From the NCBI GenBank assembly GCA_024408015.1, contig JAKSVJ010000066.1, positions 1-6,917 on the forward strand: a stretch of DNA of 6,917 nt. The letters run 5' to 3'. The stretch comes from Clostridia bacterium (GTDB lineage Bacteria; Bacillota; Clostridia; Oscillospirales; CAG-272). Made by a program: the position numbers and the translations under genes. Shown in pieces: positions 4,994 through 6,917 of this stretch. Below the pieces are notes generated by a model, which was not told the DNA's origin, searched no databases, and saw nothing but the letters and a program-made list of their open reading frames with translations. How positions within the stretch are numbered: position 1 is the stretch's first letter; each line of letters begins with the position of its first letter.

Positions 4994-6917
4994 TTAGTTT
5001 TTTTGCGAAATAATACTTAACACATTCATAACATCGCGCTTTGCCAACTCTACATGCGTGCGCTTATCTGAATTATACATTGTCCTAATTACTCTGTTGT
5101 TTGTCATCGCATAGTTGACAGCCTGCTGTATCTTGTCATAAGAATCAAACATGCAATCTATTATGCCAAGTTCTTTCATAATGGAGCGCATTTTGGAATC
5201 TCCCATAGCTACAACTATTTGATCGGTCATAACCGCACAAACAACTGCATGATATCTATTTGATATAACAAAAGCAGATGATTTGATAATATCTTGTAAC
5301 GTTCCAAAGCCAAGTTGTGACATAAATTGACATTTTCCACCGAGCCTATCGGAAATACTCTGACACAAATAAGCATCTTGTTTGTCATGCAATGACACAA
5401 TCACAGGAGTTAAACATAATTTTGTCTGTAATGTTCTAATGTTTGCACATACATCATTTATCTCATAAGATTTTATGCCATGAGGTACCATTACAAAATA
5501 GTCTGAGTTAAAGCTTTCACGTGAAGTGAACTCATTTAAGAAAACAGGGTCTGCTGTCAAAACAGCATCAATGCCATTCTTAACACAAAAATCATATGAA
5601 CTCTTTTCCCTTACTGAAATATAGTCAGCACCTTTAAGAGCTTCAATGACATTTCGATCCTTACCATCTTTTAATGGGCCAAAACCATTTGCATAAATAA
5701 TTACCTTAGCACCATATTTCTTTGCCAATTTAATAATATACAAATAGTAGTACAATGATCTATTACTCGTTTTGTTTTGAAAGAGATTTCCTCCTCCAAC
5801 TATGAGGTGCCCTGTCTCTTTTATTTTTTTGATAATAGAAAAAATATTGTATCTATTTATAGTTTGAACTAAATGCTCATTATATGTGTTTTTCTGATTT
5901 GAAGTCATAACACAAATATTAATATCTTTGTTTATATTACGAACTTCACTCATGAAAGATGAGAGCATCGCTTCATCGCCAAGGTTATCATAGCCATAAT
6001 AACCACACATCAAAGCATTTGCTTTAGACTTAAGCTTTATACCATCTAATTTTAGGTATACACTTTCGTAAATATCAACCATTCGTTTTATTGAATATCT
6101 TTCAATAAAATCATTTTGATTTCTAATAAGCTCTAGTATCTCAGACTTGCTCTTTTTTGAAATAGTTTTAATACCATTAACTATATTTCCAACAGATGAT
6201 TCGTAACAACCATTGCAGCATAAGTTTGTACTTTCAGCAACATCATAATTATCCTTTGTTAGTTCACCGATATATCCATTTGTGCCGCAAATAAGTGTTG
6301 GTATACCCACACTCAAAGACTCCAATGCTGCTCTTGATGGACCTATAAAGATGTCTGCTGCACAAAGATATGGAACAACATCTTTTTTCTCGCCTAAAGT
6401 TAGAACTAAAGTTTTTCCGTATTCTTTGTTTATTTTCTCGGATTCTTCTTTAATATATGGATAATCATCACCAACACCGATAAAAACAAATAAATACTCT
6501 TGATTTTCCTTTAGTATCTCTTTGGCAGACTCAAGTATCTTAATTGAACAAATTGAAGCTGGTTGTGTAAGCCTTGATATATTAAGAACAACTTTTCTCT
6601 TCTCCGCACCAATTTCTTTTCTTGTTTCTTTTCTAAGTTCACTGTCATACTTGAACTTATCAAAATCGATGCCATTAGGCACATATACAATGTTATCTCT
6701 ATGAACGTTATAGTTATCTAACAAATACCCGGAAATATCTTCACTAACAGAAAATGTCTTTTCTCCCCAATTAGTTAACCTTCTCCATAATGGACTTGTT
6801 GAAAACTTAAAATGAGCTGTAGTTACAAATCTAACATCATATTTTTTGCACAAAGTCGAACAATAGAAGGCCGGTATTCTTGCATGAGCATGAACCAAAT
6901 CATAGTTATTTGAACTA
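4994..6917 (-). CDS. csaB: GT4-like glycosyltransferase fused to CsaB-type polysaccharide pyruvyl transferase (5' partial)
   Basis: The frame stays open past the right edge: before the TTG at 6896-6898 it reads S-S-N-Y-D, joining smoothly to LVHAHARIPAF, so the TTG is not a real start and the N-terminus is missing. Numbering from that codon gives 634 residues to the stop. Residues 1 to about 285 are GT4-like (HAHARIP 3-9, VSEDISGYL 51-59, YVPNGID 72-78, NISRL 106-110, GVGDDYP 141-147, ALESLSVGIP 191-200). Residues about 295-634 match CsaB-type pyruvyl transferases: GYYGYDNLGDEA 299-310, GGGNLFQ 368-374, YANGFGPL 402-409, VREKSS 429-434, TADPVF 448-453 and SNRYHAVV 546-553, with R548 and H550 in the conserved R-x-H. 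CsaB enzymes use phosphoenolpyruvate to add pyruvyl ketals to cell-wall glycans that bind SLH domains. No signal peptide or membrane segment is visible in this part. The glycan assembled is unknown. The pyruvyl transferase call is firm; the role of the transferase half is less so. Confidence 0.9.
   Translation of the reverse strand, partial: SSNNYDLVHAHARIPAFYCSTLCKKYDVRFVTTAHFKFSTSPLWRRLTNWGEKTFSVSEDISGYLLDNYNVHRDNIVYVPNGIDFDKFKYDSELRKETRKEIGAEKRKVVLNISRLTQPASICSIKILESAKEILKENQEYLFVFIGVGDDYPYIKEESEKINKEYGKTLVLTLGEKKDVVPYLCAADIFIGPSRAALESLSVGIPTLICGTNGYIGELTKDNYDVAESTNLCCNGCYESSVGNIVNGIKTISKKSKSEILELIRNQNDFIERYSIKRMVDIYESVYLKLDGIKLKSKANALMCGYYGYDNLGDEAMLSSFMSEVRNINKDINICVMTSNQKNTYNEHLVQTINRYNIFSIIKKIKETGHLIVGGGNLFQNKTSNRSLYYYLYIIKLAKKYGAKVIIYANGFGPLKDGKDRNVIEALKGADYISVREKSSYDFCVKNGIDAVLTADPVFLNEFTSRESFNSDYFVMVPHGIKSYEINDVCANIRTLQTKLCLTPVIVSLHDKQDAYLCQSISDRLGGKCQFMSQLGFGTLQDIIKSSAFVISNRYHAVVCAVMTDQIVVAMGDSKMRSIMKELGIIDCMFDSYDKIQQAVNYAMTNNRVIRTMYNSDKRTHVELAKRDVMNVLSIISQKN

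Noticed and set aside
4965..5003. A minus-strand A-AAA-AAC heptamer in phase, 9 bases before a hairpin, resembling a -1 frameshift signal at the end of the csaB fusion
   Set aside because: A -1 shift would only replace the last residue and add a few before a TAG in the next frame, so no useful product results. The hairpin is better explained as the terminator.
6282..6704. Two 60-codon plus-strand frames opposite the glycosyltransferase domain
   Set aside because: They lie antisense to a clear coding region and have no recognisable motifs.
6896..6898. TTG as the start codon of the GT4-CsaB gene
   Set aside because: The frame continues upstream without a stop to the window edge, and the sequence around it (Y-D-L-V-H-A-H) is the interior of a GT4 domain, so the true start lies outside.

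Overview
The window looks like a chromosomal segment of a low-GC Gram-positive bacterium, most likely an anaerobic member of the Clostridia (Oscillospirales-like). The reasons are the AT-rich composition, the purine-rich Shine-Dalgarno sites, the housekeeping cluster rplI-dnaB-tilS-hpt, and a CsaB-type pyruvyl transferase, an enzyme linked to secondary cell-wall polymers of Gram-positive bacteria. The taxonomic call is inference; there is no rRNA in the window.

Plus strand, 1-4906: five tightly packed genes in one direction, probably one transcription unit. They are an ADP-ribosylglycohydrolase family protein, ribosomal protein L9 (rplI), replicative helicase (dnaB), tRNA(Ile)-lysidine synthetase (tilS) and hypoxanthine phosphoribosyltransferase (hpt). 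Gaps are 18 bp, 17 bp, a 4-base ATGA overlap, and 3 bp. The first gene also begins in an ATGA context, so an upstream gene probably ends just inside the left edge. The unit joins translation (L9, decoding of AUA codons by lysidine-modified tRNA), chromosome replication (DnaB) and purine salvage (Hpt), with a possible ADP-ribose-removing enzyme at its front.

Centre, 4907-4993: a short convergent intergenic region with two separate hairpins. One has its T-run on the plus strand and ends the housekeeping unit. The other has its T-run on the minus strand and ends the gene coming from the right.

Minus strand, 4994-6917: one long reading frame that runs off the right edge, so its N-terminus is missing. 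It fuses a GT4-like glycosyltransferase domain to a CsaB-like polysaccharide pyruvyl transferase domain, and probably builds or decorates a pyruvylated cell-wall glycan of the kind that anchors SLH-domain surface proteins.

No mobile elements, CRISPR arrays, RNA genes or defence systems were seen. Most of the window is ordinary core genome. The points worth a second look are the ADP-ribosylglycohydrolase at the head of a replication/translation operon, with altered metal-ligand positions, and the GT4-CsaB fusion, whose transferase half appears to lack residues usual for donor binding.
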